In this document: piece by piece, positions 7,871 through 16,324 of the stretch | Position numbering within the stretch: the first letter of the stretch is position 1 | How the letters are laid out: each line of letters starts with the position of its first letter | Position numbers and translations under genes: made by a program | Assembly: GCA_002382975.1 (NCBI GenBank) | Contig: DFTB01000011.1 | Location: 110,148-174,147 of the forward strand | Origin: Fibrobacter sp. UBA4223 | GTDB lineage: Bacteria > Fibrobacterota > Fibrobacteria > Fibrobacterales > Fibrobacteraceae | Reading direction: 5' to 3' | Length of the DNA stretch: 64,000 nucleotides | Notes under the pieces: model-generated | What the model was told of the DNA's origin: nothing | Database searches by the model: none | The model's input: the letters and a program-made list of their open reading frames with translations, nothing else

Positions 7871-8187
7871 TTTTTGAAATTTGACGGTAGGTCCAGTTGT
7901 TTCGGGTTTTAGGGGTGAAACCCCTAGGAGAGGGGGTAGCCCCGGAACAAGTTCGGGGCGAGGGGGAGGCTTCCCCCTTCCTAAAATACCCGTTTTTGCC
8001 CTGCAATCCCTATCCCCTAACCCCTAGATCCTAATCTCTTATTATATATTTAAAGTCCCTAGACCTCGTTTTGGCGGGCGGGCGGTACTTTCCGTCAAGA
8101 AACCGGCGGGGTTCGGAGGCGTTCCATACTTTTGGAGGGCCTTTTAGGGGTTTGTCTAATCGATTTTGCTTTACTTTTAGGAGTTTT
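7871..8187. other. Intergenic region with repeats
   Basis: About 320 nt between divergent genes. It holds copy A of a 75-90 bp dispersed repeat (7906-7980), a CCTA-type tract (8008-8037), an AT-rich stretch (TATTATATATTTAAAG near 8039) that could contain a promoter for the RNase G gene, and no supportable gene. Confidence 0.6.
7906..7980 (+). repeat. Dispersed 75-90 bp repeat, copy A
   Basis: Shares GTTTTAGGGG, a CTTAGGAGAG/CCTAGGAGAG core, GGGTAGC and the terminal GCGAGGGGGAGGCTTCCCCC hairpin with copy B at 53897-53982. The terminal hairpin alone recurs in reverse at 62581-62601. Confidence 0.65.
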
Positions 8188-9723
8188 ATGGCAAATAAGT
8201 GTAAGCGCGGAATCCTGATTAGCAAGACACCTTACGAGAAGCGCATCGCCATCATGGAAGACGGCGAACTTGCGGAATTGGTCGTGGAAAGCGTGTCTTC
8301 TACCAGGGTCCTGGGCAATATATATAAGGGTGTCGTTCAAAAGGTGCTTCCCGCCTTGAAGGCCGCGTTTATCGATATCGGTCTGGAAAAAGCGGGGTTC
8401 CTGCACCAGGACGACGCCATGGACAGGAACGAGCTGTTGCGCCGGGAATACGGCGACGACGGTGACGAGGAAGGCGCTTCCAAGGAAATTTCCATCGACG
8501 AGATTCTCCAGGAAGGCCAGGAAATTATGGTCCAGGTGGTGAAGGAACCTATCAGCACCAAGGGTGCCCGTCTGACGACTCATCTGAGTTTTGCAGGCCG
8601 GTTCCTGGTGTGCATGCCGGGTACCAACTTCGTGGGCGTGTCCAAGCGCGAGCGCGACCATGCCAAGCGCCGGGAATTCCAGAAGGTGGTCCGCCGCCTG
8701 AAGGCCCGCGACGTGGGCTATATCGTGCGCACCAACGGGCTGAACGAGTCCGAATTCGAAATCCAGAAGCAGATGCGTGAACTGGAGAGCAAGTGGGAAC
8801 AGACGAAGTACAACTTCGAGACCATGCCCGCCGAGACCTGCATCTACGAGGAGTCGGATTCTATCGAGCAGACGGTCCGCGAATACTTTGGCGAGAACAC
8901 GGACTACGTGTACATCGACAACCGGGACGAATATTTTGCCCTTCGCGACTACCTGAAGGTACTGTCTCCGGACAAGCTGGACAAGGTGAAGCTCTGGAGC
9001 AGTAACGAGAGCCTGTTCGAGTACTTCAAGATTGAAAACGATTACGCCCGCTCCCTGCAGCGCCAGGTACCGCTCCCCCGCGGAGGAAACCTGGTCATCG
9101 AGCAGACCGAGGCCCTGGTGTCCATCGACGTGAATACCGGTCCCAAGGTCCACGGCAAGGACCAGAGCAAGATCATCCTCGAGACCAACATCGACGCCTG
9201 CCACGAGATTGCGAAGCAGCTCAGGCTTCGCGACGTGGGCGGTCTTATCATCATCGACTTTATCGACATGGAGACCGACGAGGACCGTGAAAAGGTTTAC
9301 CAGGAATTCCGCAAGGCGATCCGCCGGGACAAGGCGCCTATCAGCCCCGCTCCCATCAGCCAGTTCGGCCTGATGGAAGTGACCCGCAAGCGCGTGCGCA
9401 TGAACCTGATGACCGAGAAGACGGAAATCTGCCCGGTGTGCCACGGCGGTGGCCGCATTGCCACGCTGGAATCTACCTTGGGCATGATCGACCGCTGGAT
9501 GGCCCGCGCCCACGGCAAGGGAAAACTGAAGGAAGTGACCTTGGTGGTGAGCAGCCCCCTGGTGGACGTGTTCTGCAAGGACATGGCCCGTATGTTCCAC
9601 TATCTGGAATACAAGCACAGCATGAAAATCGACCTGGTGGAAGACGAACATGCCCATGTGAACCAGTTCTGGATGTACGACAAGGCGGGCGAGGATATTA
9701 CGGACCTTTACAATTTCGCGTAA
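8188..9723 (+). CDS. rng: Ribonuclease G/E family endoribonuclease
   Basis: A 511-residue RNase E/G catalytic protein without the long RNase E scaffold tail, hence RNase G-like. The S1 segment is at about residues 36-130 (LGNIYKGVVQKVLPALKAAF, FIDIGLEKAGFLH). Metal-binding aspartates lie in LVSIDVNTG and IIIDFIDMETDED, and the zinc-link cysteines are CPVC in EICPVCHGGG. Such enzymes cleave single-stranded AU-rich RNA, maturing 16S rRNA 5' ends and turning over mRNA. AGGAG sits 4 nt before the ATG at 8188; the frame is open upstream but has no initiation signal. A strong terminator follows the gene. Confidence 0.95.
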   Translation: MANKCKRGILISKTPYEKRIAIMEDGELAELVVESVSSTRVLGNIYKGVVQKVLPALKAAFIDIGLEKAGFLHQDDAMDRNELLRREYGDDGDEEGASKEISIDEILQEGQEIMVQVVKEPISTKGARLTTHLSFAGRFLVCMPGTNFVGVSKRERDHAKRREFQKVVRRLKARDVGYIVRTNGLNESEFEIQKQMRELESKWEQTKYNFETMPAETCIYEESDSIEQTVREYFGENTDYVYIDNRDEYFALRDYLKVLSPDKLDKVKLWSSNESLFEYFKIENDYARSLQRQVPLPRGGNLVIEQTEALVSIDVNTGPKVHGKDQSKIILETNIDACHEIAKQLRLRDVGGLIIIDFIDMETDEDREKVYQEFRKAIRRDKAPISPAPISQFGLMEVTRKRVRMNLMTEKTEICPVCHGGGRIATLESTLGMIDRWMARAHGKGKLKEVTLVVSSPLVDVFCKDMARMFHYLEYKHSMKIDLVEDEHAHVNQFWMYDKAGEDITDLYNFA

Positions 9724-9790
9724 GGTCTTTGGCGCCTGCTCGACGATTGCGTAAGTCGCCGCCGGGTGCCGCCTCGAAACTGTGAATATG

Positions 9791-9821
9791 AGCCTTGCGG
9801 CTTTGCCGCAGGGCTTTTTTT
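9791..9821 (+). terminator. Rho-independent terminator after rng
   Basis: The stem GCCTTGCGGC/GCCGCAGGGC (one wobble pair, 3-nt loop) is followed by seven Ts, 70 nt past the stop codon. Confidence 0.9.
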
Positions 9822-9883
9822 ATCTTAATTTTTAGGGGTTCAATTTTAAGGGCGCCCATTGGCGCCGAAAAACGGAGATTGTT

Positions 9884-11278
9884 ATGAATAGAGTAATTCT
9901 GGTTGCCGCTGCCGCCGCTGAGATGGCAGCGAAGGTAAAAGAAGTTGTGGACGCCGCCGCTGCCGCAGGCGTCAAGACCGCTGTGTACAAGCCCTGCGCA
10001 AATGGTGCCGAGGCGGCGGCGGAACTGAAGGAACACCGTTCCGCCGTGCTGATGGAGAAGATTGCCGCCGACTTCTTGCAGAAGGACTTTGCCTCTGTAG
10101 ATACCGTGGTGGTGGAAGGTGCACAAGGCATGAACGACGTGCTGGCCCACAAGTTCAACGACGACCTCGCCACCGCCCTGGACGCGAAGGTCTATTGCAA
10201 TGGCGAAGATGCCGATCTGTTCTGCTCGAATCGCATCATGCATTGCCCCAAGTGCCTCGCGAAGGAATTTGCCGCCCCCGCTGCTGAACGCAAGACCAGC
10301 CAGGCCATGTTTCGTGCAGGCTTGCTCCTGAAGGCGTCGAAGGCGAAGAAGCGCATTGTGCTGCCCGAAGGTTCTGAACCCCGCACCGTGCAGGCCGCGA
10401 AGCTGGTCATTGACCGCAAGATTGCAGTGCCCGTGCTGGTGGGCAAGAAGGACGAGATTTTCAAGGTGGCCAAGGAACAAGGAGTTTCCCTCCCTGCCGA
10501 TATCGAGATTATCGAACCGACGGCTGAACTTGCCGAAAAGTACGTGCCCACCCTTGTGGAACTCCGCAAGTCCAAGGGCATGACCGAAGAACAGGCCCGT
10601 GCGGCCCTCGCCGACAACGTGATGCTTGCCACCATGATGCTCAAGATGGGCGAAGTGGACGGTCTCGTTTCCGGAGCCGTTCATTCTACTGCAGACACGC
10701 TCCGCCCTGCCCTGCAGGTTATCAAGTGCGCTCCCGGCGTCAAGTCCGTAAGCTCCGTGTTCTTTATGTGCATGCCCGGCAAGACCTACATCTACGGTGA
10801 CTGCGCGATTAATCTGAACCCCACCGCCGAAGAGCTTGCTGGCATTGCCATGCAGTGCGACGACACCGCCAAGGCCTTCGGGCTGCCCAGCCGTGTGGCT
10901 ATGCTGAGCTACAGCACCATGAACAGCGGCAAGGGTCCGGACGCCGACTTGGTGCGCGAAGCTACCAAGTTGGTCAAGGAAGCCCGCCCCGAGATGCTGG
11001 TGGATGGCCCGCTGCAGTACGATGCCGCTACCGTCGAAAGCGTCGGCTCTCTGAAGGCCCCCGGAAGTTCTGTGGCCGGCAAGGCCACCGTGTTCGTGTT
11101 CCCGAGCCTTTCTGCCGGTAACATCGGCTACAAGGCCGTGCAGCGTAGCGCCCACGGCACTATCGCCATTGGTCCTATGCTCCAGGGTCTTGCCAAGCCG
11201 GTGAACGACCTCTCCCGTGGCGCCCTGGTAGAAGACATCGTTTATACCATTGCGCTGACGGCTGTTCAGGCGGGATAA
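9884..11278 (+). CDS. pta: Phosphate acetyltransferase
   Basis: A 464-residue enzyme interconverting acetyl-CoA and acetyl phosphate, the step before acetate kinase in acetate production. The C-terminal PTA_PTB domain (about residues 145-460) is complete: [36 protein letters not shown], the [10 protein letters not shown] block, and GPLQYDAA with SAGNIGYK near the end. The N-terminal ~140 residues are a short relative of the P-loop/DRTGG part of long Pta proteins, rich in Ala; E. coli Pta is 714 residues. GGAG lies 7 nt before the ATG. ackA is not adjacent. A hairpin and a terminator follow. Confidence 0.95.
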   Translation: MNRVILVAAAAAEMAAKVKEVVDAAAAAGVKTAVYKPCANGAEAAAELKEHRSAVLMEKIAADFLQKDFASVDTVVVEGAQGMNDVLAHKFNDDLATALDAKVYCNGEDADLFCSNRIMHCPKCLAKEFAAPAAERKTSQAMFRAGLLLKASKAKKRIVLPEGSEPRTVQAAKLVIDRKIAVPVLVGKKDEIFKVAKEQGVSLPADIEIIEPTAELAEKYVPTLVELRKSKGMTEEQARAALADNVMLATMMLKMGEVDGLVSGAVHSTADTLRPALQVIKCAPGVKSVSSVFFMCMPGKTYIYGDCAINLNPTAEELAGIAMQCDDTAKAFGLPSRVAMLSYSTMNSGKGPDADLVREATKLVKEARPEMLVDGPLQYDAATVESVGSLKAPGSSVAGKATVFVFPSLSAGNIGYKAVQRSAHGTIAIGPMLQGLAKPVNDLSRGALVEDIVYTIALTAVQAG

Positions 11279-11379
11279 TAATAATAAGGAAGGGCTCGGC
11301 CCTCCCTAACAGTCCATATTCGACCGTTCGCGCTAGACTCTGGCAAACAAGTACAGGGCTGGCGCTCACTTTCGCCACC

Positions 11380-11404
11380 GCCCCAGTTTGATAACTGGGG
11401 CTTT
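11380..11404 (+). terminator. Hairpin in the pta 3' region
   Basis: GCCCCAGTT and AACTGGGGC form a perfect 9-bp stem with a 4-nt loop, followed by only TTTG. The outer CCAC/GTGG can extend the stem with bulges. It may be a weak terminator or an mRNA 3' stabiliser before the stronger terminator at 11447. Confidence 0.5.
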
Positions 11405-11446
11405 GTGGCTCACAGAAGACCGTTCGCACTGTTTTATTCTAAACTT

Positions 11447-11472
11447 AAAAGCACCGTGTTTGCGGTGCTTTT
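11447..11472. terminator. Bidirectional terminator between convergent genes
   Basis: AAAAGCACC and GGTGCTTTT flank a short loop, giving a stem plus T-run in both directions between pta and the convergent TPR gene. Confidence 0.85.
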
Positions 11473-11477
11473 CTCGT

Positions 11478-12242
11478 TTATTTCTTCCCGACTTTCGCGT
11501 TCAGTTTTTTTTGGACTTCTTTCAGGTGCCAGCGACCGCGTTTGTCTTCAAGTAAGTAGTCTGTACGCACACCACGGGCAAGCCCCTTGTCGATATACTT
11601 TTGGGACTCGTCGTATTTTTTTGCGTCCAGGTAATATTCTGCAAGGAAAAAGTAATTGTAGATGTCTTTCGGGTCGTCTTTTAGCGCCATCTTCAGATAC
11701 TTCTCGGCAAGTTCCTTGTCTGGCCACGAAAGGATAAGGGGAATGTGGGGGAGTAGCTGGTGGGCGCGTCCGAGGACTTGATAATTTCCCGTAGCGGTGG
11801 CAACATCGCGAACTTTTGCTGCGACTCCGTCTTTCACTGCGGCAAGCGGGTTTTTCTCTGCTCCCCACATAGAGACGGACGCCGCATAGATATGGGCGAT
11901 TTCACGATTTTTCGGATAACGGTTATAGGCCTTTTCACTGAGGTCTTTTAGGCTGTCGAGCTTGGCCTTGCGTTTGTTTTTTTCGAAGGGTACAAAACGG
12001 AAGGCAAAGTAGACGCTCTTGACCAAACCTTCGGTTGCTTTTTCTGCTACGGTGGAATCCTTTTGCGCCCGTTTGTAGGCGGCAATCATCAGGTCTGCGT
12101 TCTTCTTGTCGGCCTTGTCACCGTTGGCGCGTTCTGCTCGGGCTTTGTAGCAGGAATCCGCAAATGCCAAATCAGAATTTGCAAAACAGCAAATGGCCCC
12201 AAGCAGGACGACTGTAAAGAACCTGGTTACGGAACACGGCAT
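11478..12242 (-). CDS. Secreted TPR-like repeat protein
   Basis: A 254-residue exported protein with a signal peptide at residues 1-28 (hydrophobic core FFTVVLLGAICCFA, cleavage after AFA). The rest is helical; at least one good TPR pair is visible at about 178-222 (AEKYLKMALKDDPKDIYNYFFLAEYYLDAKKYDES). The overall shape recalls TatT-like (TRAP-associated periplasmic TPR) proteins, but no TRAP transporter genes are nearby, so that is only a resemblance. GAGGGAAA lies 4 nt before the ATG. It is a single gene followed by a bidirectional terminator. Confidence 0.7.
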   Translation of the reverse strand: MPCSVTRFFTVVLLGAICCFANSDLAFADSCYKARAERANGDKADKKNADLMIAAYKRAQKDSTVAEKATEGLVKSVYFAFRFVPFEKNKRKAKLDSLKDLSEKAYNRYPKNREIAHIYAASVSMWGAEKNPLAAVKDGVAAKVRDVATATGNYQVLGRAHQLLPHIPLILSWPDKELAEKYLKMALKDDPKDIYNYFFLAEYYLDAKKYDESQKYIDKGLARGVRTDYLLEDKRGRWHLKEVQKKLNAKVGKK

Positions 12243-12259
12243 GCTTTTCCCTCGGGCCT

Positions 12260-12302
12260 GGATCCTTCACTCCATGCCTCACGGCATTTCATTCAGGATG
12301 AC
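12260..12302. repeat. Dispersed GGATCC..AGGATGAC repeat (long form)
   Basis: Begins GGATCCTTCACTCC and ends CAGGATGAC, with an internal CATGCCTCACGGCATT hairpin. It shares its ends with the copies at 5725 and 13735. Confidence 0.6.
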
Positions 12303-12310
12303 GCGACGCG

Positions 12311-13657
12311 TCACTTCCTTCCCTTGCCTTTTCCGGAGAAGTAGTCCTGCTGACGGGTGGCTCCAAGAACGGCGTGCCATAGCGTTCCGTTGGGATTGAT
12401 TTTCTTGCGTTCGTTGACGGCATATTCTATAGGCACGTGGCTGAACTGTTCGTTCATGCTGCCCACCACCATGTCGGTCTTGCCCGCCATGCCTGCGTGC
12501 ACAGCACTTTCGGCCAGCTGGAAACAGAAGATGGCGTCGGTTCCTTTGGCGGGAATGCTACGAACCATGTAGCTCGGGTCAAAGTACTTGATGTTGACTT
12601 CTTTGCCCACTTTATCGAAATGGTTCTTGATTTCTCGGGTCAGGAATTCACCGATGTCGTTTTTCAACACATTGCCGCTGGCGTCCTTGCGTTCCGGCAA
12701 GCCCTTGAACAGCTCCTGTCCGGCGCCTTCGGCCACGGCGATGACGGCATGGGTCTTGCCGCTGCTGTAGCGGCTTTCGAGAGCCTTGAAAAGTCCGTTT
12801 TCGCCTTCCAGCGTGAAGGGTACTTCGGGAATGAGGCAGAAGTTCACCACCGTGGTGGCGAGAGCCGCGTAGGCGGCAATAAATCCGGAGTCGCGACCCA
12901 TGAGCTTTACCAGGCCAAGTCCGTTGAAAGCCCCGTTGGCTTCGTTGTGGGCGCTGGTAATGACGTCCGTGGCACTGAGCACAGCCGTCTCGAAACCGAA
13001 GGTGCGGTCGATCAGGTTCAGGTCATTGTCGATGGTTTTCGGGATGCCGATGACAGAAATGGGCTGGCGACGCTTCTTGACTTCTTCGGCAATGGCGTGT
13101 GCCCCCCGGAGGGTTCCGTCACCGCCGATACAGAAAAGCACATTGATGTTCAGTCGCATGAGGGTATCCACCATCACGGAGGGTTCCTGCATGCCGCGGG
13201 AGCTCCCCAGGATAGTGCCGCCGTCATCCTGGATGGCATCTACCACGTCGGGGTTCAGCATGATAGGCGGGTAGCCGTAGGCCGGGTTCAGCCCGCGGTA
13301 ACCGTAGGGGATGCCAAAAATGTTTCGCACTCCGTAGTCAAACCACAACACTTGTACCAGGCCCTTGATGACGTTGTTGAGGCCGGGGCAAAGTCCGCCG
13401 CAGGTCACAATGCCTGCACGTGTCCAGGCGGGGTCGTGGAAAATCGTTTCTCGGGGGCCTGCCGCCTCGAGGGAGGGAATCGCCTTCCCGTTATCGATAA
13501 ACTTTTTGATACGGTTCACGTCGGTGGTGAGGCTGATACGGTCGCCGTCAGAGACGAACGGCACGCCTTTCATGGGGGATTTCAGGGTTCCCGTTCCCAC
13601 TGTTTCGATGGAGAGGTCGTATTGTTCAGGATTGTTGAGAATATCTTCTTGCGTCAT
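12311..13657 (-). CDS. pfkA: 6-phosphofructokinase (group II/TP0108-like)
   Basis: A 448-residue phosphofructokinase of the long clade related to plant, trypanosomal and spirochaete enzymes. The phosphoryl-donor site is GGDGT (178-182) with Gly where PPi-dependent enzymes have Asp, which predicts ATP use; the following PKTIDND (206-212) has the Lys that is usual in PPi enzymes but is also found in this ATP-dependent clade. Other blocks are GGLCPGLNNVI (87-97), YGYRGL (118-123), MGRDSGFIA and the C-terminal VPIEYA. There is no clear Shine-Dalgarno sequence; a TATTTT hexamer ends 6 nt before the ATG, suggesting a leaderless message. Confidence 0.9.
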   Translation of the reverse strand: MTQEDILNNPEQYDLSIETVGTGTLKSPMKGVPFVSDGDRISLTTDVNRIKKFIDNGKAIPSLEAAGPRETIFHDPAWTRAGIVTCGGLCPGLNNVIKGLVQVLWFDYGVRNIFGIPYGYRGLNPAYGYPPIMLNPDVVDAIQDDGGTILGSSRGMQEPSVMVDTLMRLNINVLFCIGGDGTLRGAHAIAEEVKKRRQPISVIGIPKTIDNDLNLIDRTFGFETAVLSATDVITSAHNEANGAFNGLGLVKLMGRDSGFIAAYAALATTVVNFCLIPEVPFTLEGENGLFKALESRYSSGKTHAVIAVAEGAGQELFKGLPERKDASGNVLKNDIGEFLTREIKNHFDKVGKEVNIKYFDPSYMVRSIPAKGTDAIFCFQLAESAVHAGMAGKTDMVVGSMNEQFSHVPIEYAVNERKKINPNGTLWHAVLGATRQQDYFSGKGKGRK

Positions 13658-13734
13658 GCCTTAAAAATACAAAAAAGAACCCCGACCAGATTGGATATGA
13701 CTTTTTTAGGCCGTCAAGCACCGACACCTTAATC

Positions 13735-13759
13735 GGATCCTCGCCTTCGCGAGGATGAC
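13735..13759. repeat. Dispersed palindromic repeat GGATCC..AGGATGAC (copy 2)
   Basis: GGATCCTCGCCTTCGCGAGGATGAC differs from the copy at 5725 by one base. A CCTA-type tract (13763-13797) follows, as it does after the 5725 copy. Confidence 0.75.
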
Positions 13760-13762
13760 AAT

Positions 13763-13797
13763 CCTAGCCCCTAAATCCTAGATCCTATCCCCTATCC
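13763..13797. repeat. CCTA-type repeat tract
   Basis: Holds CCTAGCCCCTAAATCCTAGATCCTATCCCCTATCC, the same unit mix as at 6805 and 8008; it abuts the 3' end of the histidine kinase gene. Confidence 0.55.
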
Positions 13798-15591
13798 TCA
13801 AATTTCCAGCGGTGGGAAATGGATCTTGGTGCGGAGTCCCGGGTTCGCGTTTTCCATCTCGATTTTCATGTTGGTAAGGGTGCAGAGTTTTTTCACCATA
13901 GAAAGGCCGATTCCCGTTCCACTTGTGCGGCGGGTCATTTCGTTTTCGACGCGGTAGAACTCCTGGAACACCTTTTTCATTTCGGCGGGCGGAATGCCCG
14001 GACCGTAGTCGCGCACCGCCAGGTACACGTCGGTATCCTTGATGCGGAGTTCGATGACAATCATCTTGTAATCCGCATCCTTGGAGAACTTCAACGAGTT
14101 GTCCACCAGGTTCATCAAGATCTGCATGATGGCGTCCCGGTCCATCATCAGGGTGATGTCCCGAACATCGGTGTCCGAAGAAACGGTGAGCTCGAAACCG
14201 TGCTTTTCTACGTTCTTGCTGTAGGTGGCCACAAAGTCGTCCAGCACAGCCTTGGGCCTGTCCTTAGCGAGCTGCACATTCCAACGGTCTCCATCCAGTT
14301 TGGACAAATTAAGAACATTCTGGATTAGGCGCGTAAGTCTGTCCGCCTCGCTAGCAATCTGGTTGTAGTACTTCTGCTTTTTCTCTTCGTTTGCCACCCA
14401 GGAGTTCTGCAACAGCTCGGCGTACATGCGGATAGACGTCAAAGGAGTTTTCAACTCATGACTCACTGCAGAAATAAAGTCCTGCCTTTTCTTGGCCAGG
14501 TTCAGTTCGCTTCGGGTCAGGCGGTAGATGGCCACGAGACCGCCGCCCAAGATGATAAGCACCACGGCCCCAAGAAAAATCAAGAAAGAGCTTCCCCTGG
14601 AATCGTCCCTGTTTTTCATGCTCATGACCAAGGAAATTTTGTTGAGGGGAGGTATCAGTTTGGTGGAGAAAATTTCTTGGGATTCGTCATGGGAGCCAAA
14701 AGAAAGTAATGTTCGCGGCCCGTCCTTGAATTCCAGCACCAAGTCTTTTTCGAGGGGGTAGAACTGGGTCTCGTTCTTGACCAGGCTATTTAGGTAGACT
14801 TTGGTGTCAACGATGTAGCCCTGGATATAGAGTTCGCTGCCCCTGGTCACGTTACGGAAAAAGACGATATAGTCGCTGTTGACTTTCGCCATAAAGGGTT
14901 CGATTTCCACTTCGAAATTGTAATTCACCGTAGAGGTAGTCAGACTGTCCATGTCCTGGGATTCTGCATCGAACGCGATGTTTTCTTTTTCCGACGTGGT
15001 TTCAAACCGGTGGGGCCTAGCGGTTTCTTCTTTTTCGCTGTGGCCTAGTTTGGGGTCTTGCTTGTAGATGTGGTCAATGACCTTTTCCACGGAATCTCTA
15101 GGCTGGGCCATAGCTTCAATACCGCGGTTTTCAATATTTAACTCGTCCAGAATGTTCTTGATTTTATTGCGGACTTCTTCACGGCGTAACCGTTCGCTTT
15201 GGGGAATTTGCTCCAAAAGAATTTCGCCGAAACGGCCTTCGGGCAAGAACGGCGTGCGGAGCGTGTTGTCTGGAGTGAGCTGGAAATGCCCCACAAGGCC
15301 CGCATATTGGCTGGTGACGGGGTAATCCACCAGTTCGGAGAGGGTGTTTTCTTCGCCACCGATGACCTGCACGGTTCGAATGAACCCGTATTCGGAGTAG
15401 GAACGTTTTTCTTCGACTGCCAGGTCGCGGGCAAGCCTCTGGTTTAATGTGTTGGCCACGAACATGGCGTGTCCCGTGTAGAGTGAATTTGTACCCAGCT
15501 GCAACTGAGAATACGCCTGGTAAAGAAGAATTACCAGGGGTATCGTGATGACAACAAAGATGGAGGCGAAGATTACGTGGACTTTGTGCAT
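13798..15591 (-). CDS. Membrane sensor histidine kinase
   Basis: A 597-residue two-component kinase. The first membrane span is at about 6-26 and the second at 334-357, enclosing a ~305-residue extracytoplasmic sensor region of no recognised family, with an acidic, poorly conserved middle (180-220). The HisKA motif AVSHELKTPLTSIRMY carries the phospho-acceptor H378. The ATPase domain shows the N box (LMNLVDNSLKFS), G1 (VRDYGPGIP) and G2 (GTGIGLSMV). Its start overlaps the end of the response-regulator gene by 19 nt, so the two are one operon and almost certainly a cognate pair. The stimulus is unknown. Confidence 0.92.
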   Translation of the reverse strand: MHKVHVIFASIFVVITIPLVILLYQAYSQLQLGTNSLYTGHAMFVANTLNQRLARDLAVEEKRSYSEYGFIRTVQVIGGEENTLSELVDYPVTSQYAGLVGHFQLTPDNTLRTPFLPEGRFGEILLEQIPQSERLRREEVRNKIKNILDELNIENRGIEAMAQPRDSVEKVIDHIYKQDPKLGHSEKEETARPHRFETTSEKENIAFDAESQDMDSLTTSTVNYNFEVEIEPFMAKVNSDYIVFFRNVTRGSELYIQGYIVDTKVYLNSLVKNETQFYPLEKDLVLEFKDGPRTLLSFGSHDESQEIFSTKLIPPLNKISLVMSMKNRDDSRGSSFLIFLGAVVLIILGGGLVAIYRLTRSELNLAKKRQDFISAVSHELKTPLTSIRMYAELLQNSWVANEEKKQKYYNQIASEADRLTRLIQNVLNLSKLDGDRWNVQLAKDRPKAVLDDFVATYSKNVEKHGFELTVSSDTDVRDITLMMDRDAIMQILMNLVDNSLKFSKDADYKMIVIELRIKDTDVYLAVRDYGPGIPPAEMKKVFQEFYRVENEMTRRTSGTGIGLSMVKKLCTLTNMKIEMENANPGLRTKIHFPPLEI

Positions 15592-16301
15592 TCAGGCGTA
15601 GAACACATCTGGTAGCCTTCCCCGCGGAACGTTACCAGGAACTTCGGGTGGGAAGGGTCGTCTTCGATTTTCTTGCGGAGCTTGGTGATGTGGATATCTA
15701 CGGTACGGGTATCTACGGAATCGGCGTTCTCATAGCCCCAGACCTTGCGCAGCAGTTCGGAACGGGGAACGGCGTGATCGCGGTTGGTCCACAGGTATTC
15801 CAGAATTTCCACTTCTTTACGGGTGAAGGCGATTTCTTCGGTGCCACGGGTACCGCGGTATTCGCGGAAATCGATCTTCAGGTTGCCGGCTACCAACTTG
15901 CCTTCGTTTTCGGCGCTCTGGCGGCTGCGGCGCAGCACTGCCTCGATACGGGCCAGCAGCATGGGCACAGAGAAGGGCTTGGGAATATAGTCGTCGGCAC
16001 CGTACTTGAGGCCGTTGATGATGTCTTCGTCGGAATTCTTGGCCGATAGGATGATGATGGGCGTGCTCCTGTCCTTTTCGCGAATCCTGTCGCAAACGGT
16101 AAAGCCGTCTATGCCAGGCAGCATCAGGTCCAGAAGGATTAGTCCGTACTGGCCGGTCAAGGCTTCGGCAAGGCCTGTTTCGCCATCGGCGCAGTGCTTC
16201 ACGTTGTAGCCGTTCAGTTCGCAAAGGTCTACAAGACCCTCGGCGATGGCAATTTCGTCTTCGATAATGAGAATGCTTGTGTTGCTAGAGTTCTGGCTCA
16301 T
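15573..16301 (-). CDS. OmpR/PhoB-family response regulator
   Basis: A 242-residue regulator. The receiver domain has the acidic pair in LIIEDE (11-16), phospho-acceptor D58 in LILLDLMLPG, the conserved Thr/Ser in IIILSAKNS and Lys in YIPKPF. The C-terminal winged helix (about 150-235) shows FTRKEVEILEYL, VPRSELLRKVWGYE and RTVDIHITKLRKKIEDDP. AAGGAAA lies 6-7 nt before the ATG at 16301. It precedes and overlaps the histidine kinase gene. Target genes are not evident here; the outer-membrane protein gene directly upstream on the same strand is a possible operon member. Confidence 0.93.
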   Translation of the reverse strand: MSQNSSNTSILIIEDEIAIAEGLVDLCELNGYNVKHCADGETGLAEALTGQYGLILLDLMLPGIDGFTVCDRIREKDRSTPIIILSAKNSDEDIINGLKYGADDYIPKPFSVPMLLARIEAVLRRSRQSAENEGKLVAGNLKIDFREYRGTRGTEEIAFTRKEVEILEYLWTNRDHAVPRSELLRKVWGYENADSVDTRTVDIHITKLRKKIEDDPSHPKFLVTFRGEGYQMCSTPECTKST

Positions 16302-16324
16302 CTTGTTTCCTTTCAATTCAAATT

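Noticed and set aside
8095..9657. A 520-codon open frame antisense to RNase G
   Set aside because: It mirrors the high-GC third-position pattern of rng, is rich in His/Val/Leu and lacks any recognisable domain; it is a shadow frame. The same applies to the long antisense frames over pfkA, the COG3044 gene and the penicillin-binding protein gene.
11478..12242. TRAP transporter component (TatT)
   Set aside because: Resemblance is limited to an exported TPR-like shape and no TRAP subunit genes are nearby.
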